Source: Saccharopolyspora spinosa NRRL 18395
GTDB taxonomy: Bacteria > Actinomycetota > Actinomycetes > Mycobacteriales > Pseudonocardiaceae
Length of the DNA: 64,000 bases
NCBI RefSeq assembly: GCF_000194155.1
Contig: NZ_GL877878.1
Span: 248,001 to 312,000, forward strand
Reading direction: 5' to 3'
Shown: positions 56,043 through 64,000 of the stretch, one piece after another
Numbering within the stretch: position 1 is the stretch's first letter
Layout: every line of letters starts with the position of its first letter
Translations under genes and position numbers: made by a program
The notes under the pieces: generated by a model
What the model saw: only the letters and a program-made list of their open reading frames with translations
The model's database searches: none
Told to the model about the DNA's origin: nothing

Positions 56043-56511
56043 ACGGCGTTCCCGCGGTCGCCCGGTCATCGCCCCGACGTCGGGCGATGCCCGGAAACGG
56101 CCGCGAGAAGGCCGTGACCGCCGGAACTTCGGCGGTTGCGCGAGTTTCACCCGTGGGCGATGCGCAACGCCCACACGGCGCGATCAGCGCCGGACAGCGC
56201 CCGTCCAGCACCTCAGCGCGCGTGGTGCGGTGCGGGCGCGGTCGTCAGTTGGAGCCGGGGCGTCGGCGGAATACTTCGCCGGCACCGAAATTCGCCGACG
56301 CATCCGTCTCCCCTCCGGGACCTGGTCTGTTCTCCGAAGCGGCGCAGCCGCTTGGTCGCCCGCCCTCGCAGCGTGCACCGACGCGGGTTCTCCGGCTGTG
56401 CCCATCCGGTCGGGGTTCTTGGCGAGGCCAGTCCCCAGCGTGGTGAATTGGCATTCATGAGTCGGGGATCCGCCACCCGCACCGCCACGCAAGAGGAGAT
56501 CGAAGAGGCTC
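56043..56511. other. gene-free stretch between hupB and mutT1
   Basis: I see no gene. Open frames on both strands are Arg/Pro-rich shadows. Apart from repeat copy F the stretch has no notable motif. It separates the convergent hupB and mutT1 genes. Confidence 0.5.
56334..56393 (-). repeat. dispersed repeat family, copy F (right part only)
   Basis: On the minus strand it reads GGAGAACCCGCGTCGGTGC, then GACCAAGCGGCTGCGCCGCT and TCGG. It matches the right end and tail of copies A-D but the GCGGAACCTCAG head is not recognisable upstream. Confidence 0.6.
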
Positions 56512-57495
56512 TCAGGCGAGCGGGTCCGCGAGGTAGTCGGCCGCGGCCAGCCGCAGCGCCGGGCCGCTCCCATTACTGGAATACCGGTCCCCGCTGAACG
56601 TCAGCGTCCACACGCTGCCCTTGCGGCTGGCCACCTCGTCGAGCGGCAACCCGGCGGAATCGGCCAGCCGCGCCACCAGATCCGGGATGACGCCGCCCTG
56701 GCTGCACACCACCGCGGGGCCCGCGCCGGCCGCCACCCGCAGCATCAGGTCAACGGCCGCGTCCGGATCGCCCAGATAGCCCTCTTCGGAAAACAGCGGC
56801 TCGGTGGCAATCCCGATTCTGAGGTCTTCGGCGATCGGCGCAACCGTTTGTTCACAGCGCAGTCGCGGTGCGGAATAGATCCGGGCCGGGCCGAACAACG
56901 GCAACAGCGAATGCAATGCATCGCGCTGTTGCCGTCCCGCTTCGGTGAGGGGCCGAAGGGTGTCCTCGCCCGCCCATTCGGAGCGTTTGCCCGCTTTCGC
57001 GTGCCGCACCAGCAACACGGTCGCGGACTCGGGCGGCAACTCCTCGAATGCGTCGAGCACGCCGACGTCGTGCGGATAGCTCAGCCGGCCCCGTGCCTGG
57101 TCGGTACGCAGCCAATGCAGTTCGTCCACTTCGTCGTTCGGCGCGAAGACCCCGTCAGCCGCCCGGGCGGTGAAGTAGTCGACCACCTTCGGCGCGCGGC
57201 CACCGCCGGATTCCGGGACGGAGTAGTTCACCCGCGTCAGGAAACGCGACAGCACGCAGGAAAACCCGGTCTCCTCGGACACCTCGCGGACCGCCGCGTG
57301 CGCGGAGAGTTCGCCGGGGTCGAGCTTGCCCTTCGGCAGCGACCAGTCGTCGTAGCGGGGCCGGTGCACCAGCGCTACTTCGGGACCGTCGCCGCCATCG
57401 CGCCAAAGCACCGCACCGGCCGCCCGGACCGGGGTAGGCGGTGCGTCGACTGGTTCGTCGTCGATTCCGCCGGGCGCCGGCTGGTTCTCGGTCAC
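56512..57495 (-). CDS. mutT1: MutT1-type Nudix hydrolase with phosphohistidine phosphatase domain
   Basis: The 327-residue protein joins an N-terminal Nudix domain to a histidine phosphatase domain. The Nudix box spans residues 56-78 (GKLDPGE, then REVSEETGF). The RHG motif is LVRHAKAG at 162-169. In mycobacteria this two-domain MutT1 sanitises 8-oxo-dGTP and also hydrolyses diadenosine polyphosphates. GTG 57495 was preferred over TTG 57510 because GAGGAAG lies just before it. It follows ppk by 15 bases on the same strand. Confidence 0.93.
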   Translation of the reverse strand: MTENQPAPGGIDDEPVDAPPTPVRAAGAVLWRDGGDGPEVALVHRPRYDDWSLPKGKLDPGELSAHAAVREVSEETGFSCVLSRFLTRVNYSVPESGGGRAPKVVDYFTARAADGVFAPNDEVDELHWLRTDQARGRLSYPHDVGVLDAFEELPPESATVLLVRHAKAGKRSEWAGEDTLRPLTEAGRQQRDALHSLLPLFGPARIYSAPRLRCEQTVAPIAEDLRIGIATEPLFSEEGYLGDPDAAVDLMLRVAAGAGPAVVCSQGGVIPDLVARLADSAGLPLDEVASRKGSVWTLTFSGDRYSSNGSGPALRLAAADYLADPLA

Positions 57496-57510
57496 GCTTA
57501 TCTTCCTCAA

Positions 57511-59817
57511 TCAGGACACCTTGGCGCCGTGCAGGCGCAGCATTTCCGCTTGGTGATCGCGAACTTGCTCTCCGCTGCGCGGCGACGCCTCCCAATCGCC
57601 CTTCGCGTTGAGCACCCAGCAGCGGGTGGCCGGGTGCAGCGTCGAATCCAGCATCGCGTCGAGCTGCTGGGTGAGCTTGGTGTCGGTGACCTGCACCTGG
57701 GTTTCGATCCGCCGGTCCAGGTTGCGGTGCATCATGTCGGCGCTGCCGATCCAGTGCTCGTCGATGCCGACGAAGTGGAACACCCGGGAATGCTCAAGGA
57801 AGCGCCCCAGGATCGAGCGCACCTCGATGTTCTCGCTCAGCCCCTCCACGCCGGCCTTCAGCGAGCAGATCCCGCGCACCACCACGCGCACCGGCACACC
57901 GGCCAGCGAAGCCCGGTACAGGCCGTCGATGATCTGCTCGTCGACCAGCGAGTTCACCTTCATCCTGATGCCGCACGGCAAACCCTGCCGGGCGCGCTCG
58001 ATCTCGGCCTCCACGCGCTCCACGATGCCGTTGCGGATGCCCTGCGGCGACACCAGAATCCGGCGGTACTGGCCGTGCCGGGCGTAGCCGGTGAGCACGT
58101 TGAACAGGTCGGTGAGGTCGGCGCCGATCTCCGGGGAGGCCGTCAGCAGGCCCAGATCCTCGTATATCCGCGCGGTCTTCGGGTTGTAGTTGCCGGTGCC
58201 CAGGTGGCAGTAGCGGCGGATCGCGGAACCCTCCTGGCGCACCACGAGCGCGGTCTTGCAGTGCGTCTTCAACCCCATCAGGCCGTAGACGACGTGCACC
58301 CCGGCGCGCTCCAGGGTCCGCGCCCACTGGATGTTGGCCTGCTCGTCGAACCGCGCCTTCAACTCCACCAGCGCCACCACCTGCTTGCCCGCTTCGGCGG
58401 CGTCGATGAGGGCGTTGACGATGGGGGAGTCACCGGAAGTCCGGTACAGCGTCTGCTTGATGGCCAGCACGTGCGGATCGGCTGCGGCCTGCTCGATGAA
58501 CCGCTGCACCGACGTGGAGAACGAGTCGTAGGGGTGGTGCACCAGCACGTCGCCCTCGCGCAGCGTGGAGAAGATGCTCTTCGGCGTCTGCCCCTCGGCG
58601 AACGCCGGGTGCGTCGCGGGCACGAACGGCGACTCCTTGAGGTCCGGGCGCTGCAACCGGTCCAGCTGGAACAGGCAGGACAGGTCCAGCAGTCCCTTGA
58701 CCTCCACCACGTCGTGCTGGTCGACCTCCAGTTCGCGCAGCAGGAGTTCGAGCATGTTCTCGCTCATCGTGTCGGTCACTTCCAGCCGCACCGGCGGCCC
58801 GAAGCGGCGGCGCGCGAGTTCCCGCTCCATCGCCTGCAGCAAGTCCTCGTCGCGGTCCTCCTCGACCTCCAGGTCGGCGTTGCGGGTGACCCGGAAGATG
58901 TGGTGCTCGGCGACCCGCATCCCGGGGAACAGCTTCCCCAGATGCGCGGCGATGAGTTCCTCCAGCGGCAGGAACGTGGCGCGCTCGTTCTCCCGGTCGG
59001 ATTCGACGCGGATCAGTCGCGGCACGTTGTCCGGCACCTTGACGCGCGCGAAGCGCCGCAGCCCGGCGTCCGGGTCGGCGACGGTGACCGCGAGGTTCAG
59101 CGACAGCCCCGAGATGTACGGGAACGGGTGCGCCGGGTCGACCGCCAGCGGCGTGAGGACCGGGAAGATGTGGTCCTCGAAGTAGCGGGTCAGCTTGGCC
59201 TGGTCGTCGTTGTCCAGCTCGGACCAGCGCAGGATCCGGATGCCGTGCGCCGCCAGCTCCGGCAGCAGGTCGTCGAGGAAGACCCGGCCCTGCGTCTCCA
59301 CCAGGTCCTGGTTGCGGGCGGAGATACGGACCAGCTGTTCGTGCGGGGTGAGCCCGTCGGCGCTGCGCACCGAAAGCCCGGTTTCCTCGCGGCGCTTCAG
59401 CCCGGCCACCCGGACCATGTAGAACTCGTCCAGGTTGGACGCGAAGATCGCGAGGAACTTGGCGCGCTCCAGCACCGGCTGCGAGCGGTCCTCGGCGATC
59501 GCCAGCACCCGCGCGTTGAAATCCAGCCAGGACAGTTCGCGGTTGAGGTAGCGGTCCTCGGGCAGGTCGGTGGTGGCAGCCGCGCGGGTCACCGCAGGCG
59601 GGGCCGCCGGAACCCGGGTTCCCTCGGAGTTCGTGATCTGGTCCGCCTCCGGGGTGGCCGCGGTGCTGGCTGCCGGTGCGTCGGCAGCGACGGGATTGCC
59701 GGCGTGGCGACCAGGGCGTGGCGTCCGGTGCGCGGACCGGCCGTTGGAGGTTCGCTTGGCGGGCTGCTTCGGGACCCTGTCGCTGCTGTCGGTGCTCACC
59801 AGCCCATTGTCACTCAT
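57511..59817 (-). CDS. ppk: polyphosphate kinase 1
   Basis: PPK1 reversibly polymerises ATP gamma-phosphate into polyphosphate. The 768-residue protein has the N domain start [20 protein letters not shown] after about 95 unconserved Ala/Thr/Pro-rich residues, [16 protein letters not shown], and the catalytic C domains with [15 protein letters not shown] (active-site histidine) and [18 protein letters not shown]. The start chosen is ATG 59817; the frame is open 29 codons further. It heads an operon with mutT1. Confidence 0.95.
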   Translation of the reverse strand: MSDNGLVSTDSSDRVPKQPAKRTSNGRSAHRTPRPGRHAGNPVAADAPAASTAATPEADQITNSEGTRVPAAPPAVTRAAATTDLPEDRYLNRELSWLDFNARVLAIAEDRSQPVLERAKFLAIFASNLDEFYMVRVAGLKRREETGLSVRSADGLTPHEQLVRISARNQDLVETQGRVFLDDLLPELAAHGIRILRWSELDNDDQAKLTRYFEDHIFPVLTPLAVDPAHPFPYISGLSLNLAVTVADPDAGLRRFARVKVPDNVPRLIRVESDRENERATFLPLEELIAAHLGKLFPGMRVAEHHIFRVTRNADLEVEEDRDEDLLQAMERELARRRFGPPVRLEVTDTMSENMLELLLRELEVDQHDVVEVKGLLDLSCLFQLDRLQRPDLKESPFVPATHPAFAEGQTPKSIFSTLREGDVLVHHPYDSFSTSVQRFIEQAAADPHVLAIKQTLYRTSGDSPIVNALIDAAEAGKQVVALVELKARFDEQANIQWARTLERAGVHVVYGLMGLKTHCKTALVVRQEGSAIRRYCHLGTGNYNPKTARIYEDLGLLTASPEIGADLTDLFNVLTGYARHGQYRRILVSPQGIRNGIVERVEAEIERARQGLPCGIRMKVNSLVDEQIIDGLYRASLAGVPVRVVVRGICSLKAGVEGLSENIEVRSILGRFLEHSRVFHFVGIDEHWIGSADMMHRNLDRRIETQVQVTDTKLTQQLDAMLDSTLHPATRCWVLNAKGDWEASPRSGEQVRDHQAEMLRLHGAKVS

Positions 59818-59919
59818 CACGGCGTTCTGAATCGACCTCTGACGTGGCCGTGTGACGTTCGCGGTCTTGTGGTGAACATTCCCGTACGGGTCCTTGAACA
59901 CCAAGTGGGCGAGCGTTGC

Positions 59920-60552
59920 TCAAGCGATCCGGCGGGCCGTGTTCGGGCCGAGACCAAGCGTCACCGCGACGGCCAGATCGGCCTCGGTGTCCACGTCGCA
60001 GCGCAGCGAGTCCCACCCGCCCACGAGCGTCTTCGCCCCGGACCCGGCGTGCGCGTCGGCGGAGCCGGGCCCGAAACAAGGGGCAAGCGGTTGGCCGGGC
60101 ACGGCCAGCAGCAGCGTGGTGCCGGTGCCTTGCCGGTCGGGGCAGAACGCGCGATCGTCCCCGGCGGCGCTGATGGCGGAGGCGAGGTCGGCGGGCCGCA
60201 GCGCGGGCAGATCCGCCTGCAACGCCCCGACTCGCGAGGTGGCGGTCCGCTGCCGCAACTGGGCGTCGCCGTGCCGCAGCGCGGCGTTCAGCCCGGCGGC
60301 AGGGGTGTCCACGAGCACCTCGATTCCCTCGGCGGCGAACGCCTCGGTGAGCGTCGGGTCGGAGGTCACCACCACGACTCCGGCGACGCCCGGCGCCTGG
60401 CGCGCAGCGGTCACTGTGTCCAATGCCACGGCTGTGACCAGGTCGGCGTGCGCGGCCAGCTGGCGCGCCCCCCGGTCGGCCGCGCCGAGCAGCCGCGACT
60501 TCGCCAGGTGCAACGGCTTGATCGGCACGATGAGGAACAACCCTGCGGTCAC
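59920..60552 (-). CDS. fbiD: phosphoenolpyruvate guanylyltransferase (FbiD/CofC)
   Basis: FbiD joins phosphoenolpyruvate (or a phospholactate) to GMP in coenzyme F420 synthesis. The 210-residue nucleotidyltransferase-like protein has LIVPIKPLHLAKSRL at the start, VVVTSDPTLTEAFAAEGIEV, the ALQADLPALRP acid motif and the terminal DVDTEADLAVAVTLGLG. It keeps the Rv2983 position between gpsA and ppk. A decayed insertion sequence lies next to its start. Other F420 genes are not in the window. Confidence 0.93.
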   Translation of the reverse strand: MTAGLFLIVPIKPLHLAKSRLLGAADRGARQLAAHADLVTAVALDTVTAARQAPGVAGVVVVTSDPTLTEAFAAEGIEVLVDTPAAGLNAALRHGDAQLRQRTATSRVGALQADLPALRPADLASAISAAGDDRAFCPDRQGTGTTLLLAVPGQPLAPCFGPGSADAHAGSGAKTLVGGWDSLRCDVDTEADLAVAVTLGLGPNTARRIA

Positions 60553-60628
60553 CGAAGAAACGTAGCGCAGATGCCCTGCCCTTTAGGGCGGGGAGGAAGC
60601 GCATCAACTTCGTGTTTGAACCGACCAC

Positions 60629-60826
60629 TCAAACAGCGGGACGGGCTCGCCGTTCGATGTACTGCCGCACCACGGAAATCGGTGCGCCTCCGACCGACCC
60701 GCCAAAGTAGGAGCCCGACCACAACCGGACACCTCTCCTGTACGCGAACCGCAGGTCTTCGAACTCTTTGCGCAACAGCCGGGAGGATACTCCCTTGAGA
60801 GAGTTGACCAGTTTCGACGCCGCGAC
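60629..60826 (-). pseudogene. tnpA: truncated IS200-type transposase TnpA
   Basis: The remaining 65 or so residues read VAASKLVNSLKGVSSRLLRK, LWSGSYFGGSVGGAPISVVR and QYIERRARP. This is the C-terminal half of a Y1 transposase, including the catalytic tyrosine in VVRQYIE. The N-terminal half with the HUH motif is missing, so the protein cannot act. Confidence 0.85.
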
Positions 60827-60837
60827 CCCTGATCCAC

Positions 60838-61383
60838 ATGGCAGCAGCAGCGAAGACCGAGGGGACCGGGCACGCCCGGTACACCTATCAGCTTCGTTTA
60901 TCGTCGGTGGCGTTGAAGGACGTCAACGCCCGGTTGCCGATGCGGCAGCGGGCAAGGATGCCGAAGTTCGCCCGCCAGCGTTGGGACACGGTCCGTCACT
61001 GGGCTAGGCGCGTGGTGACCGAGCACGATGCGATCGCGGTGGAGGACTTCCGTCCGAAATTTCTTGCGAAGACCACGATGGCGAAGAAGGCGGCTGATGC
61101 TGCGATCTCAGCCACGAAGAACGAATTGATCATGATGGGGCGCAAGCACGGCCGAGTGGTGGTGCTTGTCGATCCGAAGCACACGACGATGGACGGCGCA
61201 GCGTGCGGGGCGAGAACCAAGCACGCGCTGCCGCTGTCGGAACGAACCACCTGTACCGCGTGCGGACACGTCTGTCCGAGAGACACGAACTCCGCGCGTG
61301 TGATGCTGGTCCGGGCTGGGCTGTACCCGGCTGGTGTTGAGGGCGCAAGACCTCCCGAGGCGCTGCCTCGGGAGGCTGCCTGA
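60838..61383 (+). pseudogene. tnpB: TnpB with internal deletion
   Basis: The open frame encodes 181 residues where TnpB has about 400. A short N-terminal bit (HARYTYQLRLSSVALKD) is joined to the C-terminal third: KFARQRWDTVRHWARRVVTE, the RuvC glutamate in AVEDFRPKFL, a zinc-finger region (ACGARTKHALPLSERTTCTA) and the final RuvC Asp in CPRDTNSARVML. The first RuvC Asp segment and one zinc-finger cysteine (DGAACG for the usual DCAHCG) are lost. It is probably inactive as a nuclease. Confidence 0.88.
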
Positions 61384-61576
61384 GCCAGGAATCCCACTAC
61401 GTCTGGAGACGAGGGACGAAGAATCCCCCCGCCTTCAGGCGGGCGAGCAGTCAAGGCGCCATCTTGCCGCGCCGCCCGGGTGCGGCACCGCATTCGGTTC
61501 GGCCGTGCGGGATGTCCGGTCGCCCGGCCCGGCAGGTAACTTGTCGGGGCGCTTGCGACCAGTTGAAGGAGATCCC

Positions 61577-62353
61577 GTGGCGGAACCGAAGAGCCTCCGG
61601 CGCCAGCGGAGGCAGACCAGCGAAAAGGCGCAGGGCATGGGCAAGTTCTGGCTCGGCCTCGCCCGCGGGGTCTTCTACCCGCTGACCGCGGTGCTGGCCC
61701 GCAACGAGGTGACCGGGCTGGAGCGCATCCCCGCCGAGGGGCCCGCGCTGCTGGTGTTCAACCACGTCTCCCACCTGGACCCGATCTTCGACGCTGTGAC
61801 CGTGCACCGCGCCGGCCGGGTGCCGCGGTTCCTCGCGAAGAACACGCTCTGGAACGTGCCGGTGCTCAAGAGCGTCCTGGTCGGCGTCGAGCAGATTCCG
61901 GTCTACCGCGGCACTGCCGACGCGCAGAAGAGCCTGCAGGACGCGCACGACGCCCTGCAGCACGGCAAGACGATCGTGATCTACCCGGACGGCACCATCA
62001 CCAAGGATCCGGACGGCTGGCCGATGACCCCGAAGGTCGGGGTGGCGCGGCTGGCGCTGGCGCACAACATCCCGGTGATCCCGGCGGCCCGCTGGGGCAC
62101 CCGGGACATCTACGACCACTACGAGAAGAAGTTCCGGCCGTTCCCGCGCAAGACCGTGCGAATCGCCTTCGGCGAGCCGCTGGACCTGTCGGCCTACCGC
62201 GGCATGGAGCACGACACGCACGCGCTGCGGGAGGTCGCGCACCTGGCGATGACGCGCGTGCGGGATCTGCTCGGCGAGATCCGTGGCGAGCAGCCGCCGG
62301 CCGAGTTCTACAGCTCCTCCCGCAAGAGCCGGGGTGACGATGGCGAGGCCTGA
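61577..62353 (+). CDS. plsC: 1-acylglycerol-3-phosphate acyltransferase (PlsC family)
   Basis: The 258-residue protein has the HX4D motif in [14 protein letters not shown] and [20 protein letters not shown] as the FPEG-equivalent, plus [14 protein letters not shown] between them. It should acylate lysophosphatidic acid in the membrane. It overlaps gpsA by 14 bases, which links it to glycerol-3-phosphate supply for phospholipid synthesis. GTG 61577 follows GAAGGAG. The start lies about 120 bases after the insertion sequence. Confidence 0.92.
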   Translation: MAEPKSLRRQRRQTSEKAQGMGKFWLGLARGVFYPLTAVLARNEVTGLERIPAEGPALLVFNHVSHLDPIFDAVTVHRAGRVPRFLAKNTLWNVPVLKSVLVGVEQIPVYRGTADAQKSLQDAHDALQHGKTIVIYPDGTITKDPDGWPMTPKVGVARLALAHNIPVIPAARWGTRDIYDHYEKKFRPFPRKTVRIAFGEPLDLSAYRGMEHDTHALREVAHLAMTRVRDLLGEIRGEQPPAEFYSSSRKSRGDDGEA

Positions 62354-63347
62354 GCGGATCACGGTCCTCGGCGCCGGTTCCTGGGGCACCACGTTCGCGA
62401 AGGTGCTCGCCGATGCGGGCAATGACGTCGTCCTGTGGGCGCGGCGCGCGGAGATCGCCGCGGCTGTCAACGAAACCCGCAGCAACCCCGCGTACCTAGC
62501 GGAGATCCAGCTTCCTTCGACGCTGCGCGCCACCGACGACGCGGCCGAAGCCGTCCACGGCGCGAGCGCGGTGGTGCTTGCGGTGCCCAGCCAGACGCTG
62601 CGCGAGAACCTAGCCGGGTGGCAGCCCCTGCTGCCGCCGGAAGCGACGCTGGTGAGCCTGGCCAAGGGCGTGGAGCTGAGCACGCTGAAGCGGATGAGCG
62701 AGGTTGTCGGCGAGGTCGCCGACGTGCCGATGGAGCACGTCGCGGTCGTATCGGGGCCCAACCTGGCCAAGGAGATCGCCGCCGAGCAACCGACCGCGAC
62801 CGTGGTGGCGTGCCCGGACCACGACCGCGCAGTCGCGCTACAGCAGGCTTGCTCGACGCCGTACTTCCGGCCCTACACCAACACGGACCTCGTCGGCATC
62901 GAGATCGCCGGGGCGTGCAAGAACGTGATCGCGCTCGCGTGCGGGATGGCCGCCGGGTTGGGGTTCGGGCACAACACCATGTCCTCGCTGATCACCCGCG
63001 GCCTGGCCGAGACGACTCGGCTCGGCGTCGCGCTGGGCGCCGACCCGATGACGTTCGCGGGCCTCGCGGGGCTGGGCGACCTGGTCGCCACCGCCATGTC
63101 GCCGCTGTCGCGCAACCGGACGTTCGGCGAGCGGCTGGGGCGCGGCGAAACCATGTCACAGGCGCAGGAGGCGGCGCACGGACAGGTTTCCGAGGGCGTG
63201 AAATCGTGCTCGTCGATCCGGCAGCTGGCGGCGCGACACGGCGTCGAGATGCCGATCACGGACGTGGTGCACCGGGTCTGCCACGAGGGACTCGCACCCG
63301 CCCCGGCGGCCGCCGAACTGCTCGGCCGCGAGCGCAAACCCGAGTGA
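62340..63347 (+). CDS. gpsA: glycerol-3-phosphate dehydrogenase (NAD(P)+)
   Basis: GpsA makes sn-glycerol-3-phosphate for phospholipids. The 335-residue protein has the N-terminal [19 protein letters not shown], the [10 protein letters not shown] loop, the catalytic lysine in [20 protein letters not shown] and the conserved [20 protein letters not shown]. The ATG is inside the 3' end of plsC. A GGGCCT/AGGCCC hairpin lies about 130 bases after the stop. Confidence 0.97.
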   Translation: MARPERITVLGAGSWGTTFAKVLADAGNDVVLWARRAEIAAAVNETRSNPAYLAEIQLPSTLRATDDAAEAVHGASAVVLAVPSQTLRENLAGWQPLLPPEATLVSLAKGVELSTLKRMSEVVGEVADVPMEHVAVVSGPNLAKEIAAEQPTATVVACPDHDRAVALQQACSTPYFRPYTNTDLVGIEIAGACKNVIALACGMAAGLGFGHNTMSSLITRGLAETTRLGVALGADPMTFAGLAGLGDLVATAMSPLSRNRTFGERLGRGETMSQAQEAAHGQVSEGVKSCSSIRQLAARHGVEMPITDVVHRVCHEGLAPAPAAAELLGRERKPE

Positions 63348-63479
63348 ACCCGCGCGAGGTCCCATTGCGCGCGGCCGTCTTCGAAACCGCCCGTGCACGC
63401 GAACGGGCATCGTCGCGGATCCTCGGCGAGGCTTGGACGTGCGTGCTCCGGGGGCGAGGTTCCCGGACCACCGGCGCGG

Positions 63480-63501
63480 AACGGGCCTGAGAGGCCCGGT
63501 T
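63480..63501 (+). terminator. hairpin between gpsA and the PLP gene
   Basis: AACGGGCCT and AGGCCCGGTT pair with one bulge around GAG. It lies about 35 bases before the next gene. Confidence 0.5.
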
Positions 63502-63534
63502 CGGACGCGCACGGCAGCAAGAGGCAGGAGAGTC

Positions 63535-64000
63535 GTGACCACATCGGATCTTGGCGACGGCACGCGGTGCGTGCGCGGTGGGCATCCGGAACCGGCCGGC
63601 GGGACGCCGCTGCTGCCGGGGCCGGTCTTCGCCGCGCCGTTCCACCTGGGTGAGGACGTCCAGGGCAGCGATTTCTACGGCCGGGCGGGCAATCCCACCT
63701 GGCGGGCGCTGGAGTCGGCCATCGGCGACCTCGACGGCGGCCACTGCGTCCTGCTGCCGTCCGGCATGGCGGCGATCAGCACCCTGCTGCGCGCGGTGCT
63801 GATCCCCGGCGACGCGGTGGTCCTGCCCAGCGACGGGTACTACGCGACGCGCCAGTTCGTGAGCGACGAGCTGAGCGACCTGGGGCTCGACGTCCGGGAG
63901 ATCGACACGCCGGGCCCCTGGCACGACGACGTGTTCGCCGGGGTTCGCCTGGTGCTGCTGGAAACCCCGTCGAATCCCGGGCTGGACGTGTGCGACATCG
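63535..64000 (+). CDS. Cys/Met metabolism PLP-dependent enzyme, cut by the window edge
   Basis: The visible 155 residues match the start of cystathionine gamma-lyase/synthase enzymes: TRCVRGGHPEPAGGTPLLPG, DFYGRAGNPTWRALESAIGD, the PLP-phosphate region LLPSGMAAISTLLRA and LVLLETPSNPGLDVCDI. The PLP lysine and the C-terminal half lie beyond position 64000. AGGAG precedes the GTG. Whether it is a lyase or a synthase cannot be told from this part. Confidence 0.88.
   Translation, partial: MTTSDLGDGTRCVRGGHPEPAGGTPLLPGPVFAAPFHLGEDVQGSDFYGRAGNPTWRALESAIGDLDGGHCVLLPSGMAAISTLLRAVLIPGDAVVLPSDGYYATRQFVSDELSDLGLDVREIDTPGPWHDDVFAGVRLVLLETPSNPGLDVCDI

Larger units (their letters stand above)
60565..61455. 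mobile_element. decayed IS200/IS605-family element
   Basis: The element has divergent remnants of tnpA (minus) and tnpB (plus). It is bounded by small hairpins typical of this family: CCCTGCCCTTTAGGGCGGGG at 60574-60593 and CCCGCCTTCAGGCGGG at 61428-61443, the latter followed by AGTCAAG. Both genes are truncated, so it cannot move itself. It lies between fbiD and plsC. Confidence 0.85.

Noticed and set aside
56848..60798. 1316-residue plus-strand open frame
   Set aside because: It is antisense to mutT1, ppk and fbiD, whose motifs are clear. The product is His/Arg/Val-rich without family features, a typical high-GC shadow.

Overview
The window comes from the chromosome of a high-GC actinomycete. 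Codon third positions are strongly G/C, many genes start with GTG and appear leaderless, and gene order follows the Mycobacterium tuberculosis block Rv2981c-Rv3029c almost step by step (etfBA, olsB/plsC-like pair, iscS, mnmA, MetE-like, ligA, ACT protein, gatCAB, cfp6-like, ilvBNC, serA, leuB, FAH protein, gltX, IclR, leuCD, hupB, mutT1, ppk, fbiD, gpsA). The synteny is recalled from memory, not computed. A Pseudonocardiaceae genome, perhaps Saccharopolyspora, is my best inference.

Layout. Positions 1-9100: hrpA (cut by the left edge), degV, etfB-etfA, rnhA and a macrolide-type glycosyltransferase. 9300-13700: an overlapping OlsB/PlsC-type acyltransferase pair, an MFS transporter remnant, iscS and a frameshifted mnmA. 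13700-21400: accessory genes (flavin monooxygenase and TetR with tandem operators, a hydrolase, an acyl-CoA synthetase, a MetE-like protein, two hypothetical proteins and a frameshifted small gene). 21480-28310: ligA, an ACT protein and gatC-gatA-small membrane protein-gatB. 28470-32120: an SDR remnant, a sugar-dehydrogenase-like lipoprotein, a hydrolase and DoxX. 32400-45720: the branched-chain amino acid and serine block (ilvD, ilvB, ilvN, ilvC, serA, leuB, cimA), with an SRPBCC/ArsR pair inside it. 45830-50700: a FAH-family enzyme, a flavin monooxygenase, gltX and a HAD hydrolase. 50870-52003: tRNA-Gln and two identical tRNA-Glu genes around a decayed DJ-1/PfpI gene. 52130-64000: IclR regulator, leuC, leuD, HU, mutT1, ppk, fbiD, a decayed IS200/IS605 element, plsC, gpsA and the start of a Cys/Met PLP enzyme.

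Metabolic logic. ilvD, ilvBN, ilvC, leuB, leuCD and cimA supply most of the isoleucine, valine and leucine pathway; cimA provides a threonine-independent entry to 2-oxobutyrate. Two operons have transcription attenuators with branched-chain-rich leader peptides, one before ilvB and one before cimA. The leuCD operon faces an IclR (NdgR/LtbR-type) regulator across a short region with a palindrome. gatCAB and gltX, next to tRNA-Gln and tRNA-Glu, fit the indirect Gln-tRNA pathway.

The least expected content lies between genes. A dispersed repeat family of about 60-175 bp, headed by GCGGAACCTCAG and ended by GAGAACCCGCGG, has six full or partial copies, one of them between leuC and leuD. There is also a GTTTCAATTGAAAC palindrome family, a 120-bp tandem duplication carrying the 3' end of a gene, a GTGCA tandem array and several perfect hairpins. 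At least six coding remnants or frameshifted genes are visible.
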